DNA of 64,000 nucleotides from Acholoe squamosa (Eukaryota > Annelida > Polychaeta > Phyllodocida > Polynoidae), in NCBI GenBank assembly GCA_949317995.1, contig OX439041.1, forward strand, positions 3,474,501 to 3,538,500. The letters are read 5' to 3'. This document shows, one piece after another, positions 21,286-33,472 of the stretch (its first letter is position 1; each line of letters opens with the position of its first letter). Position numbers and translations under genes: made by a program. The notes below the pieces were generated by a model. That model was not told where the DNA came from. It saw only the letters and a list, made by a program, of their open reading frames with translations, and made no database searches.

Positions 21286-22727
21286 GTGAGTTTTATTTAA
21301 CCAATAAGATGCCTATGGTTTGAGTTGAATCAGAGAATCCATTTCCTGATATTGGCTCTTTCTATGTGTCTTAAAAGACGTCATATAGCCCTCACCTTTG
21401 ACAAATGACCTAGATATGGCAAAGGCCGTCTGAGGATCGGCTACTGAGTTTCATTTTTTTACTTTATCTGATAGATCCATCAAATTTTAAGACCTTGTTC
21501 AGTAGCATAATCAACTTGATAGAATACAGCCTGAAAATGATTAAAATGTTAAAGATGGGGAGGAAAATCAAGTTAAATTCAAAAAAATTACAATAACCTT
21601 GTTTGGCCTATCTGGTAGTGGTATGTACTAGGCCTAATCATATCATTGGCTGCAGTAGAACTACCGGTACCAGCAACGAAGCAACACCATTTTTAATATG
21701 GGGTAATAACAACAGTAAGGCTCTTGTTTGTATAAGTTCAATTCTGTAAAAAAGACAAATATAACTCCTTTTCAAAAATAACTATAGTATATCATTAAGG
21801 TGGGGAATCAATGGGGTTCTTTTACTAGTGGTGAAAAGGATCGAGTAGGGTTTATGTTCGGTGTGTACCAGAAATATTGGTTCAAGGCATAGAAAAACTT
21901 TGAAGAACCCAGAAAACCCTGTAATAATTAACTCTTTAAGGGCTGCTGATGCAGGAATGCATCATGCCCATTAGTCATCATGCTGCATCAATGCAGCCCT
22001 GGCAATGCAGCCCTGGCAAATAACGATATTGGGCAAGTAACTTGCCAGGGCTACTAGAAAAATATGGCAAGGAGCAGGGCTGGTTCTTCATGGCTGACTC
22101 ATGATGTCACAATTGCCAAATGACATCATCTGTGACATCACATGCTGACCATGACATCACTCACAAAATCCAAAAACAGAGTTGGCTAGTGCTTCGCAAA
22201 AGGGTTTGATAGAATACAGCCTGAAAATGATTAAAATGTTAAAGATGGGGAGGCAAATCGAGTTAAATTCAAGAAAATTACAATAACCTTGATGCACTAG
22301 ATGGGCAAGGTGGTCTATGGCTGCTCATATAAATTCAGCCATCTCACAGCCATCCACAGCCGGTCTAGATCTAGTTGGGCAACATCTGTGGCGCCATCTG
22401 ACGATATGCGGTCGCATCTGTGACGTCATGTAGCCCTCACCTTTGACATATGACCTAGATATGGCAAAGGCCGTCTCCTTTTCAGAAATAACTATAATAT
22501 CATTAAGGTGGGGTTCATTTACCGGTGGTGAAAAGGATCTAGTAGGGTTTACGATCTCCTGGGTGTGTGCATACTTTATGGAAGCCCCCTTACACTTAGG
22601 CTGCTGCTACATAAAAGGGTGATCAGCTGATAGCGAACATTACCTACAGGTCAATCATTATTCTCAAACACTGTGCCCATTGATTTCTTGACTAGAGCCA
22701 CACTGCCATAAAACAGTAAGCTAATAG

Positions 22728-22795
22728 ATCATGGATATTGCAGCCCTAGGGCTGTATATACAGCATATACAGCCCGTGGGCTGCAATATCCATGA
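22728..22795. repeat. Foldback hairpin with ~31-bp arms
   Basis: The left arm (ATCATGGATATTGCAGCCCT...) and right arm (...GGGCTGCAATATCCATGAC) pair over about 31 bases with about three mismatches and a short AT loop. RNA from either strand could fold into a precursor-like hairpin. Confidence 0.85.
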
Positions 22796-22844
22796 CCTAA
22801 TAGGTTTATACCACAATTTCCGTCATTTTGTATTAATTTCTTAC

Positions 22845-22926
22845 CTGATATCCACAGAATATAGCCACGAGAAGACATTTTGTAAAAGCAAGTGATACGG
22901 CCCGTGGCCGCTCTGCGCGAAGCCAT
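22845..22926 (-). CDS. Possible first coding exon of an unrecognised minus-strand gene
   Basis: On the minus strand an ATG in good context (aacaATGG) begins MASRRAATGRITCFYKMSSR and meets a consensus donor (CAG/GTAAGA) after 82 bases, in phase 1. Upstream sequence (22927-23160) is richer in CpG than its surroundings. No downstream exon could be joined to it, and a chance ORF is possible. The hairpin at 22728 lies in the putative intron. Confidence 0.25.
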
Positions 22927-23873
22927 TGTTTTTGTTCCTTGCCGAGAGATGAACCGCCGTGTTCACACTCACTTTTTTTATGGAATCCAACCATGACAAC
23001 TCTTCAAAATAAAACATACATATCCTTAGATAGTCTAGATGATCCCTCCATACGTATTATGTCCAATATATTCAAAATAAAGGAGAATCCATTGATTTTT
23101 CCATCGTAAGCGAGTCGCGGTCCGGCCATTCCCACCCGCCTCCTTGTCCGACGAAAGTGTGTCAGTGGCCCGGATGTAGATATAGGTCAACTGCTCGCCG
23201 TACAAGAAAGACGCCAAAAATTTTGGACCCGTTTGAAAAACACAGTGCACCAGCCTTTTATGAGGTTAGAGGGGCAGACTGGCCTTACATGGCTGTAACT
23301 ATTTATAGCCCTATATGTGCCAACAACCTTGCAAACCATTAGCTGTAGTGTGGAAGTGTACAACCACTATTTGTATCAACAGTGGCTTTCTGTTGTACAG
23401 ATAGTGGTTGACCACCTAACTGCTATCTGTGTAAAAAGAACACTATCTGTATGAAAGTGTTTGGAAGGTGCACATAGGAAGGCCCATATCCAAATATTCA
23501 TCTTCACATGTATTTGGGAACAAGGTAGGTTGGAACAGGAAACTTTTGGTCAATTAGCCAAAGATGGGTTGAGTAACCAAGGATTGGCCCATATTTAGTT
23601 AGACAAGCCCCTGAAGTTGGATGAACAAGGCCAAATTAACCCAAGATGGGTGAACTGACCAAAGATTGGCCTGAATTAAATCATCTCTATTTGGCCAATG
23701 TTTTGTCCAATTTTGGTCTAATTTAACCCAATTTGCCTACCTTTGGCCAATCTGCTTTTATTTGGCCCACCGTGTGCCATCTTTACCCACCTTTTGCCTA
23801 ATTTTTCCCATATTGACTTATATTGGCCCAATTGGCCAATTCGCCCCATATTTGGTCAATTTGTCTTAACTAA

Positions 23874-24054
23874 GGGGCCATCCACAAATTATGTCACGCT
23901 GAAGCAGTGAGGGGTGGCCAGGCTTGGTGTGAGGGAATTAATTTTCCATGTACCTTCAGCATTGCAAATTTAGCAAAAAACATGATGAGGGAGGGAGGGG
24001 GGGCAAAAATGGTCAAATTTTGCGTGACATCATAAATAATTTATGGATGGCCCC
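23874..24054. mobile_element. MITE with GGGGCCATCC terminal inverted repeats
   Basis: It starts GGGGCCATCCACAAATTATG and ends with the inverted counterpart (AATTTATGGATGGCCCC), 181 bases in all, flanked by TAA on both sides. Inside, a GTGACAT/ATGTCAC pair extends the inverted repeat. There is no coding capacity. Confidence 0.8.
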
Positions 24055-24234
24055 TAAGGGAGTGATAAATTTTAACAACAGGGGGGCTGGTGGGATTGCG
24101 CACGGATTGGTCAATATTTTTTTACCTTCCTTTGGAGGCGAAAATCGCTTGCGAACGCGCCCTATTACCCTATAGTAACGCACTGGCTTTTTCGCTGAAA
24201 ACAGGAGAATCTAATTAGTCAAGGGGGCCAAAAA

Positions 24235-24525
24235 ATTTCTTACTGTCCATGAGGTGCAGGTATCACATGGGTGTCACATGGGTGAGAGATATAGAAATGC
24301 AGGCTTAACCCTGTAAAGGCTGCTGATGCATTATTGCATCATGCCCATTGGTCTTCATGATGCACCAAAGAAGTGCTGGAGAGACTGCTCACCAGCACTC
24401 ATGCTGACCCTTTGGGAGTTCACGTATCATCCCCATAGAGTAGTCATGATGCTCCAATAAAGTGCTGGCGAGCAGTCATGCCACCATTTCATGATGACCA
24501 ATGAGCTTGATGCACTCCTGCAACA
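24235..24525 (+). repeat. Duplicated segment, copy 1, with truncated piggyBac-like MITE
   Basis: The segment from CATGAGGTGCAGGTA through CTCCTGCAACAGTA matches 25525-25820 closely, including sequence outside the MITE, so it is a segmental duplication. The MITE starts after TTAA at 24305-24308 but lacks its right terminal inverted repeat. Confidence 0.75.
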
Positions 24526-24691
24526 GTATGTGTTTTTTCCCATGCATTTCCTATGTGAAAATCCGTCAGACAAGCAGAAAAGGGACTTGACCGATGCAGT
24601 GGAGGCAGCCTTATACAAGGTGCATTTGTAGAAAATCTGTTCAAGGCAAACAATTAAATGTAACACCTTTTGATTTTTATCACATAAACAG

Positions 24692-24805
24692 CGGACATTG
24701 ATGATTGTGCTATGAACCCCTGCCAGAATGGAGGAACATGTACTGATGCTGTGGATGGCTACAGCTGTGGCTGCGTAGAGGGATATACAGGTACCCGCTG
24801 TGAAA
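24692..24805 (+). CDS. Host gene exon: calcium-binding-type EGF domain
   Basis: Acceptor ACAG, donor GTAAGT; phase 1 at both ends, 114 bases. The exon encodes one complete EGF repeat beginning [16 protein letters not shown], with six cysteines and the D-I-D...D...Y pattern of calcium-binding EGF modules, ending GYTGTRC. It follows the SRCR exons in the same orientation and phase, so it probably belongs to the same extracellular or receptor protein. Confidence 0.92.
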
Positions 24806-25588
24806 GTAAGTGCAATTAATATATGTGATGATCTAATTAACTTATTTGACGCAATAAATGCAAAATACCCTTATAATTGCAAACTCTCTATCCTTAGTCA
24901 CATTTTAGAGTAGAAATGGACAAAAAATTGACCCATGTGTGAATGATTTTGTGAGCCAATGACCTTCGTACTCCATCCCCACATTGGATATAATATGCTC
25001 ATATTCCATGCCCTGCTCATGTGACCTTTTGATAAAGTTGTAGCCTCGAAATGGTGATGTAAACAAAAGTTGAAACGGCGAGTTATGCACAATTGTTTCA
25101 GTGATTCCTTTTGTATTTCCCCAATGAACCATAAAATGAATGCCGCTGTTGACTCCCACGGAATAATTCCGCATTGCATTCACATCAGTGAGGCCTGTCT
25201 GCATCCTGCTCTGCCATATGATAGCTTTGTGGAATATAGACAACCTCACTTCAGTGAATAGTATGTAGATTTATTCCTTGGTCATGGATATTTGCTTATT
25301 TATTCCATATTCATTGATAGGCAAAAGGTAAATGACGATTGGTAATAGCCTTGTGATATCGTGAACCCTTACTCTGTGAGACAACCCTTAGTCACATCAA
25401 TCATTAAGACCCTTTGCACTTATCTCATGTTGTATTGGTCAGAGATGTTCCATTGCAATGGCGTGAAACACTCATTTAGATCATTGAATTCATCCAACTG
25501 ATATTGTAATTTTGAATGTTCTTACTGGCCATGAGGTGCAGGTAAGAGTGTTATCACATGGGTGTGAGATATAGAGATGCAGGCTTAA

Positions 25589-25832
25589 CCCTTTAAAGGC
25601 TGCTGATGCATTATTGCATCATGCCCATTGGTCATCATGATGCACCAAAGAAGTGCTGGAGAGGCTGCTCACCAGCACTTCATAGGAGCATCATGCCGAC
25701 CCTTCGGGAGTTCACGTATCATCCCCATAGAGTAGTCATGATGCTCTAATAAAGTGCTGGCGAGCAGTCATGCCACCATTTCATGATGACCAATGGGCTT
25801 GATGCAATCCTGCAACAGTGGCCTTTACAGAA
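25589..25832. mobile_element. piggyBac-like MITE with TTAA target duplications
   Basis: TTAA at 25585-25588 and 25833-25836 flank 244 bases. The ends CCCTTTAAAGGCTGCTGATG and the reverse complement of the right end (TTCTGTAAAGGCCACTG...) pair, with GCCCATTGGTCATCATGA conserved in both arms, an inverted repeat of about 55 bases. TTAA duplication with CCC/TTC ends is the piggyBac signature. Related ends occur at 21928, 24305 and near 33225-33255. Confidence 0.8.
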
Positions 25833-25896
25833 TTAAACCTATGAGGCTCTCATATCCAACTTGAAATAAATGCTTAATGTCCATGTGTGTGTGTAG

Positions 25897-25947
25897 ACGA
25901 CTTCTGCTGTAACTGTAACCTAGGATTCGCTGGGGATATGTGTCAGA
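25897..25947 (+). CDS. Possible small host exon: C-terminal half of an EGF-like domain
   Basis: A 51-base phase 1-1 exon between TGTGTAG and GTGAGT encodes DDFCCNCNLGFAGDMCQ, the C-x-C-x-G-(F/Y)-x-G-x-x-C end of an EGF module. Its short length and incomplete cysteine set leave doubt; it may be a decayed EGF exon. Orientation and phase agree with the EGF exon at 24692. Confidence 0.5.
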
Positions 25948-26888
25948 GTGAGTACAGTTAGACAGTTTAACCGCTTAATCCTTCAAGGGCCGCTAATGCA
26001 CCAATACAAAGAGGTAATACCTGGACATTTTGGATTTTTGGGGAACTTTGGTGAATAAATCTGAAACAGAACAAGCAGTCTTTTTGCAAATGCTACACTT
26101 ATGTTAATTAAAATGTGTAAATCAATATAGAAATATAAAACTATGTGGTTTCAATGCTATATTTTGCACAAGATGAGTGTGTATGCAGGTATGCAAAGGG
26201 GTTTGGAAACCCTAATGCATAAGCCACAGTCATAGCGGTGTAGAGGGTGGTTTGTGGTCTCTGATTGGCTCAGGGGCTCCCATCGGCCTCACCACTGTGT
26301 GTGCTACACTACCACTAAGACTGTGTCTACATTCTTCTGTGCCTGATAAAATTGAAATTAATAAACTTTTGGAAACAGTTAACCCATGATAACATCCCTC
26401 TTTTATTGTAGAATGATACTGTTCCTACGCCATAGAATTATAAAAGGGCAAAGGTATGGTTATTATTTCTTAACACTGCGTACAGTGATGAGACCAATAG
26501 AAACCCCTCTAGGGTGTTTCAGAAGGAAATAATGTCTACAACCAGTTGTAGGGAGATATTATTGCAGTTTTAATAGTGATCGTAGGCTTAAAACCACAGG
26601 TGTATCTGAACGATAATTATTATCTTACCGAGTTTATAACCTAAAATCAGTGCTATAGCTAAAGTTGTTGTGAAACAGACAGTGGTTGTAAGTCCCGACT
26701 TATGACTGGACCAGTTGTAGACTGTAACTCCCACTATAACTCTGGTTGTAAGTTATAATTTTAATTGCAGACGGCCGGAAACCAGTGTATAATGTTGAGA
26801 ACCCCCCTCTTACTTCATAGCTTAGAGGGAAATCCATCTGAGTCATGTGAGGCAGATATATCGGACCACTCATACCCGGCACGATGGG
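25948..26888. other. Non-coding, part of a dispersed repeat
   Basis: No gene seen. 26631-26745 (CTAAAATCAGTGCTATAGCT...) recurs at 34074-34172 as the left flank of element B. Confidence 0.5.
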
Positions 26889-27370
26889 ATCAGAGACCTG
26901 TTTCACAATCATTATTTAAGATCAATCTTTCCACTGTATGAGTAACCACTTAAGATCAGTCATTTGGGAATCACTACAAGTGTTTCAGAACAAGCTGTTA
27001 CTCCTATTGGAACATAAGGCTGGTCCTTTAGAAACAGCTGTCAATTAGACATAGGGGCAGTAATCAAGATCAGTTGTAATGTCACTTACAGGCCAATTAT
27101 CCAGCTAGTAAGATCAATCACATAGGTGCAGAATATGGCTTAACTTAATAATTCCATGATAGAAAATGGTATTAAAAGGGGGAATTTCCATTTGATATAT
27201 ACCTGACTTCATGCATTAGAAAATGTTGTGGGATTCCATTTGTTGATAGGATTTTTCACAACCTTCCCCTTAAATCAGCTACTTTATGTTGGTCATAAGT
27301 CACTCTTACATTGACCCTTTACTGGTAAGTTACACTCCGCATTTACTTTTGAAACACTTCCCCTAAGTCT
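26889..27370 (+). repeat. Dispersed repeat, copy 1 (~480 bp)
   Basis: CAGAGACCTGTTTCA... through ...TTTTGAAACAC matches 28766-29262 over most of its length. The part 27050-27171 (CATAGGGGCAGTAATCAAGA...) recurs at 45838-45958. Confidence 0.8.
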
Positions 27371-27538
27371 AAGAAGCCTAAGTTCAATCTTAGGATGACC
27401 ATAGGACTGATCTTGCTCGTACACCAATCTTTCTTGTTTCAGGCCGCTGTTGGGCACTATAGCACAGTGGGCTAAAAATATAGAGTGATATGTAGTTGTA
27501 AGTTTAGCTGTAGCTGTAAGTTTAGCTACAACTGCACT

Positions 27539-28428
27539 ACACTGCGAAAAATGGTGTTCAGGTATAAACATGTTTAAAATCTAAACATTTTGGTTCAATA
27601 GGTGTTTATCCAACAATGTGTTTAGGATTTGAATATTTAAATTCTATACACTAAACAGTTACATTAAACATGTTGACATGTGCAGACTGTAAACAGACAG
27701 AAATCTATTTGTTTAGCTTTTAAACACTATTTATTGGTGTTTAGACATAAAATATACACCAGGTGTCAGCTCTAATCTATAGTTGACCTTATGCATGCAG
27801 TCATCTGTTATTGCTTGGTTACAATATATTGCAGCATTTTCCCAAATCACAGTTTTACCTAATAAGGTATGTACATTACATTAACAATAAGAGGCTATGC
27901 AATTACACCCTATGGCATTGCTACTAGTGCACCAGAGGGAAGCAACTAGTGCTTGGACACCCATTTTGTGAATTAAAAAAATATATAAGGCACAATCCTT
28001 TCTGTGTGTCTGTTGTATTTGACAATGGGCCCTGGCACTGATGTGATATAGGTTCAATACAGTATAGATGACTGATGAAATACTTTGACAATATAGCTGT
28101 CCCTGTACATGAAGGTGCATTGATCCCCTTCAGAAAGTTGGCATGCATGATGCATAGGGTCCTCAACCTAAATTCATTTATAAGCCAATCGCCAAATACA
28201 ATATCATAGTATGCATAGAGAAGCAAATCACATATCTAAGCAAAATTTCTCAAATCAGAAAAAAACTAATATAAACCTAAACAGTTTATAGCATAAACAC
28301 ATTAATATCTAACCATGTCATCTCTCTAAACACTTTTCATGTGTTTAGGATGATATTTTGTTCAGAAAAACGGGACAATATTATGTTTATAATTATGTTT
28401 AGGATCTAAACACCATTTTTGCAGTGTA
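27539..28428. mobile_element. Non-autonomous DNA transposon with CACTGC termini
   Basis: Left end TACACTGCGAAAAATGGTGT and right end ACACCATTTTTGCAGTGTA are inverted repeats about 30 bases long, delimiting 890 bases with no transposase. TGTTTAG words recur inside both ends. CACTG-type termini suggest a CACTA/EnSpm-like source, but that is inference. It lies between the two dispersed repeat copies. Confidence 0.65.
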
Positions 28429-28765
28429 GATCACCTACTATAACATTACACTACAGTGACTGCGCTATAGCGGTGACCTGTTTTAGACTGTAAAAGTTAT
28501 GACTGACTTAAAAGTGACCTTTTACATACCATAGGTGGAAATTTAGAATTTACTCCATGAAAAGGTCTAAAAGGATATATATTTCAACAAAAATTAATAT
28601 ATGATATACCCTTACCATGCAGAAAAGATAGGACCCTTTTTTCCCTCTAAATAAGTCATATTTTTTGTTTGATGTGGTTGAAATAGGTCCACACAGATCA
28701 GCTTCTAGAAACAGCTGCCACCGGTTGCAGACCGGTCATAAGTATTTAGACTGTATTTATAACTT

Positions 28766-29262
28766 CAGAGACCTGTTTCATAAGCATTCTTTATTTAAAA
28801 TTGATCTTTCCACTCTATGAGTAACCACTTAAGATCAGTCATTTGGGAATGACTACTAGTGTTTCAGATCAAGCTGGTATTGGAACTTAAGACTGGTCCC
28901 GTAGAAACAGCTGTCAATTGGACATAGGGGCAGTAATCAAGATCAGTCCTTAGGTCACTCGTAGACCAATCATTTAGCTAGTAAGATCAATCACCCACAT
29001 GCAGAACATGCCTCTACTTTGTTATTTCACAAAAGAAAAAGGTATTATAAAAGGGTATTTCATTCTGATATATTCCTGACATCATGGATTAAAAAGATAT
29101 GTAGAATTCGACTAATTGATATGATTTTTTTCCTATTTATGTGTACCCTCAACCTTCTACATAAATCAGCTACTTTATGTTGGTCAAATGTCACACTTAC
29201 AATGAATCTTTACCCATAAGCTTCACTCCCCATTTCCTTTTGAAACACCTCCCACTAAGAGT
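28766..29262 (+). repeat. Dispersed repeat, copy 2
   Basis: Homologous to 26889-27370 as described there, with small indels. 29263-30330 shows no gene; it holds a TTTT run near 29580 and AG-rich sequence. Confidence 0.8.
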
Positions 29263-30333
29263 GAGATATGGAGATATGACCAATGAACCCAATGATTGAT
29301 CTTAATACCACCTTACTAGTATTTTGCTCATAAGTCTATGTCACTCGTATATGGCCCTTGTGGAACAGGTCTCAGTTGTATCTTGTTCTGAAACACCTAA
29401 AGTTATAGTCTACAACTGAGATATGACTGGAGAGACATAATAATGGTTGCAGTTGTAAGTTTAGAGGCCTGCAGTTTTAGAAACAGATATTTAATGTTCA
29501 TTATCATGTCCGGCTTCTGTAACGCCCCACTGAGGTGCGGAGAATTTTACAACCCTCTTTCATCTTTAGTACCATGCATGTTTTTTTTTTTTGCTAAAAC
29601 ATGGTCAATATTCTACGCCCCTACTAAGAGGAGTCACAAGTTCTTACACACCCCCTAAGGAGGGGTCAAAAGTTTTGCATCCCCATTCCAACCCACCAAC
29701 CCCCTCTTAATAAAATATTGACCATTCCATTATGCACCAACAATGCTGTATTCATCCTGCATTCATGCTGCCTGCATGCCTCAGTGACAAAAGGGTGTGG
29801 TGTAATAATACAGTGTCTTGGTCGTAAAGGTGTAGCTTACCGATTCCCTCCTGGGTAGTAGCACGACGCAGTGAAGGATCAGGTAGCCCGCCAGAGTGTT
29901 ATTTGGGGTGGTGTACTGCAGACTGTATATATACCTGCACTGTTAGGTCAACTGCAGGAAAGGTGCAGTGGACAGCCATCAAGCAGAGAGTTAGGATCAA
30001 AGACTGATCCCTATTCAGTATAGGAGGTAGAGGAGAAGGAGGACTAGGTGTGACGCTAGGACCAAACAAAGTAAAGACAAATTGAATAATCTTAGTATGT
30101 AAATCTAACAGGGAAAGGTAACCTTACCTGAGGGATGATCCCAAGATGGCCGCTAATAGCTCAGCTCCCCAAAAAAGAGTGTTGCCCAAAGGGTGTACAG
30201 AAAGTGAAAGCACCATATGTTTGTTACTTTTTAGGTATTCTAAATTGGTTTTATCAAATTTGAATCTGGACGGAAAGAAATAAAAAAGGTGAAAAAAAAA
30301 TAATATGTCTACGTCATATATATATAAATGCTG

Positions 30334-30830
30334 CCGAACTCCCTCCTCCCAAAGTTGAATGGTCAGACACAGCATGTATAACAGCAAATTATAATTTCAC
30401 CTTTACAGACTGTTGTAAGGGGTGTTAGCCCTGTAAGGCCCCAGCTACACCTTATATACAGGGTTTTACCTGTACAGACTATAGTAAGGTATGGGAACCT
30501 TGTCAGGTTCGCGGTGCGCCTTATATACAGGGTATTACATATACAGACTGTGGTAAGGAATAGGAACCTTGTAAGGCCCCAGGTGCGCCTTTTATAGTAA
30601 CCTTGTAAGGCTCCAGGTGTGCCTTATATAGGAACCTTGTAAGGCCCCAGGTGCACCTTATATACAGGGTTTTACCTGGGAATAGGAACCTCTTCAGGCT
30701 GTAGGTGCGCCTTATATACAGGGTATTACATATACAGACTGTGGTAAGGAATAGGAACCTTGTCAGGCTGTAGGTGTGCCTTATATACAGGGTATTACAT
30801 ATACAGACTGTGATAAGGAAGTGATCATTT
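30334..30830. repeat. Short duplicated block followed by a ~70-80 bp minisatellite
   Basis: 30334-30394 (CGAACTCCCTCCTCCCAAAG...) recurs at 33608-33668. From about 30400 to 30825 units containing GACTGTGGTAAGGAATAGGA and CGCCTTATATACAGGGTATT repeat at least five times with variable length. Confidence 0.8.
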
Positions 30831-31180
30831 TTAACAACTAAGAAATGAAAAAGGTAAAAAAATAATATGCTTCTATAAATAATATATAAACTGGTGTAGC
30901 TTTGGTTCTGGTGCATTATTATCAGTCATTTTCTCAGCTTATTGGAAGTAGTATAATCCATAGGATTGTTTCATTTGAGTCCAGCCCAACATGCTTCAAG
31001 GAGCTAAGACCTGACATAAAAATAGACCCTGAGAGAACAAATTTAATGGGAAAATTGCACTAGGCCTCTACTGCCCATGCCCCTTTGGGGGTTGGGTCTT
31101 TGACCTAAATCTTTTGTCAAAATTGTGAACACAGTTGATATTAATAATGGAGTAGCCAACGACAAGGAAGGTGGCAAAAT

Positions 31181-31402
31181 ACACTGTAAAATATAACTGT
31201 TGAATCTACCATGGATCCTCAAAAAACTGAGCAGTGTACCACTGTAATCATATTGCAGTGAATTAGTGAAGTTTTTACAGGAAGGCCTAGTAGGTGGCAG
31301 TCAAGTGGCAGAAGACATCTCTGCAGTAATAATGACCAACCTCTGGCAACTTTGAGATAAGGATTTTGCCGTTATTAAGACAACATTTTTCTTACAGTGT
31401 AG
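31181..31402. mobile_element. Small element with ACACTGTAA terminal repeats
   Basis: ACACTGTAAAATATAAC near 31181 and TTTTTCTTACAGTGTAG near 31387-31403 are short inverted repeats around ~220 bases. Weaker than the CACTGC element but of the same terminal type. A further ACAGTGTAAG end occurs at about 46401. Confidence 0.4.
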
Positions 31403-32655
31403 GGGTGGTAGTTAAATGCATTTAGGAGGGTGTTGCTTCTATGGAAATAGAGCTGTCAGTATGTGCCCTCTTTTCAAAACAAGTCACGCTCTGCATCAAC
31501 ATTCAACGTACACTCACCCCATTAGTGTGAAAAGTCACATGCCTTGTTTAAAATAGAAAGAGCTGCACTATCAGGTACCCACCCTATAGTATACTATACT
31601 GACTGTCTTCTCATACCAAAGGTACCTACTAAAATCACCCTTTTCTAGCACTGTACTAGCATGACCACTTGTGAGCAATGCAAGTGAAAGGTTATCACTA
31701 CACGGAAGGCCAGTTCTGCAGAAGAGGCACTTCTTAGCTAGTACTACCTTTTACCATAGGAGGAACACCCTCCTGAGATCACTAATGTTTACTTATGGCA
31801 ATAGGCCTTAAGTAGAAACCTTTGATTTTGTATAAAGTGTGCTAAAGAAGAAAAGTCTGTAGGAAAGCACATAAGGTAAGGGCCTTGGTGAATACTTGAA
31901 ACTCAATCCATTGACATCACTGTACATGTGGAGTGTGGAGTCATCAAAATATACACTAGCGCTATTTCATAATGAAAACACTCTTCAGCGACTTATGTTT
32001 TAATAACCTATGTAGCCTCTTACCTAACTCCATGTACCTCACAGTACTACCAAAGAAAATGCTGATTATTGCCCCTAATTACACACAGGTAAACACCTGC
32101 AGTATGTACTACATGGTCCTCTAGAGGGTTGGGGGAATGCCCCAATTTAGTTCTCTTCCGCAACACGATTTGTTATAAGCTATTTTCAAAATGACTCTTT
32201 AAAATATGTTGTGAATAGCATTGAAATGATCATCTGTATCTTTGGAATAACCAGGCTAATCATTCTTAACTCTAAGAATGCCCCTGTTAATTTTCTTAAC
32301 TTATGAATGAGTGAGTGAGTAATAGACGCATTACGCCATTTTGACAGCTAAGGTGATATGATAAGCGAGAACTATATAACACAATATCACAGAGGAATGT
32401 GTCAGTGCCCACGCATATGTATCACACACATCAGAGGGGATAGGAAAGATGCGATGTAGACCCTTTTAAGTGGGCTAGGGAAGCCCAGCTTAAGTTAGGA
32501 TTTTCACCCAGGGCTACATTAACACATCATGTTAGCCATCAGGAAGTATAAATCACCAAAATCTCTGAGTTTACATAACTCATGTGTCTCTCTATAGTAG
32601 AACAGAAACACACCCTTTTTGCCCTACTTTCTATGCCTGCTCTACCATAAACACA

Positions 32656-32718
<63 letters not shown>

Positions 32719-33400
32719 GTAGCCTGCCTGTAGGGATGACAGGTATTCTTCAACAGAGGCTATATACACTTGGAGTGACGACTGTATACCACATGTAACC
32801 ATTCAAGGTCCCTCTCAAGGCTGATGGTCTCATATCATCATGATGCACCAATGCAGTGCTGGCCTTTGTATTTGCCAGCACTGCATTACTGCATCGTGAA
32901 GACACTTTCTGAGTGTCTCAGCACATGTATGATACATAAAACTAGGCTTAACTCCACAGTTCATTAATGCATCATCATTTTTTAATGTATAGAGGCTCTT
33001 CAATAGCCAAGCCTTTTGGGATGAGCAGTGCATCTGCCCACCAGCACCTCATTGGAGCTACATTCATGCATTATTACGACCAATGGGCGTAATGTACTAA
33101 TGAATCAGCAGCCCTTAAAATGTCGATAAAGGTGAAAAGCATCACGCTAACCCTCCAGAGAAGTATAGTCCTTAGGGTCTGCATGATCAAGGAGTGTAGC
33201 CCTAATGAGTTACGACCAATGGGCATGCATTAGCGGCCCTTAAAGAGTTAAAGAAGGTGAAAATAATATATGCGTAGGGCTGGCTGTGCATTGGCCAAGG
33301 TGGGATGACATAGTATAAGTGTATAATGACGCATACAGGGTGGGGATTTGTACACTGCATGTCACATAGAGCATGAAGAGAGTGCACAGACCTGGTCTAC

Positions 33401-33472
<72 letters not shown>

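Larger units (their letters stand above)
21286..24691 (+). other. Intron with duplications, hairpin and MITEs
   Basis: 3.4 kb between the SRCR and EGF exons. Local duplications: 21379-21430 with 22424-22475; 21517-21602 with 22208-22292; 21778-21855 with 22486-22552. A TTAA followed by CTCTTTAAGGGCTGCTGATG at 21928 looks like one end of the piggyBac-like MITE. A foldback hairpin (22728-22795) and two MITEs are listed separately. 23540-23870 is a degenerate run of TTGGCCAA-type words. Confidence 0.6.

Noticed and set aside
25070..25261. Small ORFs on both strands at 24.9-25.3 kb as host exons
   Set aside because: No domain and no consistent splice sites.
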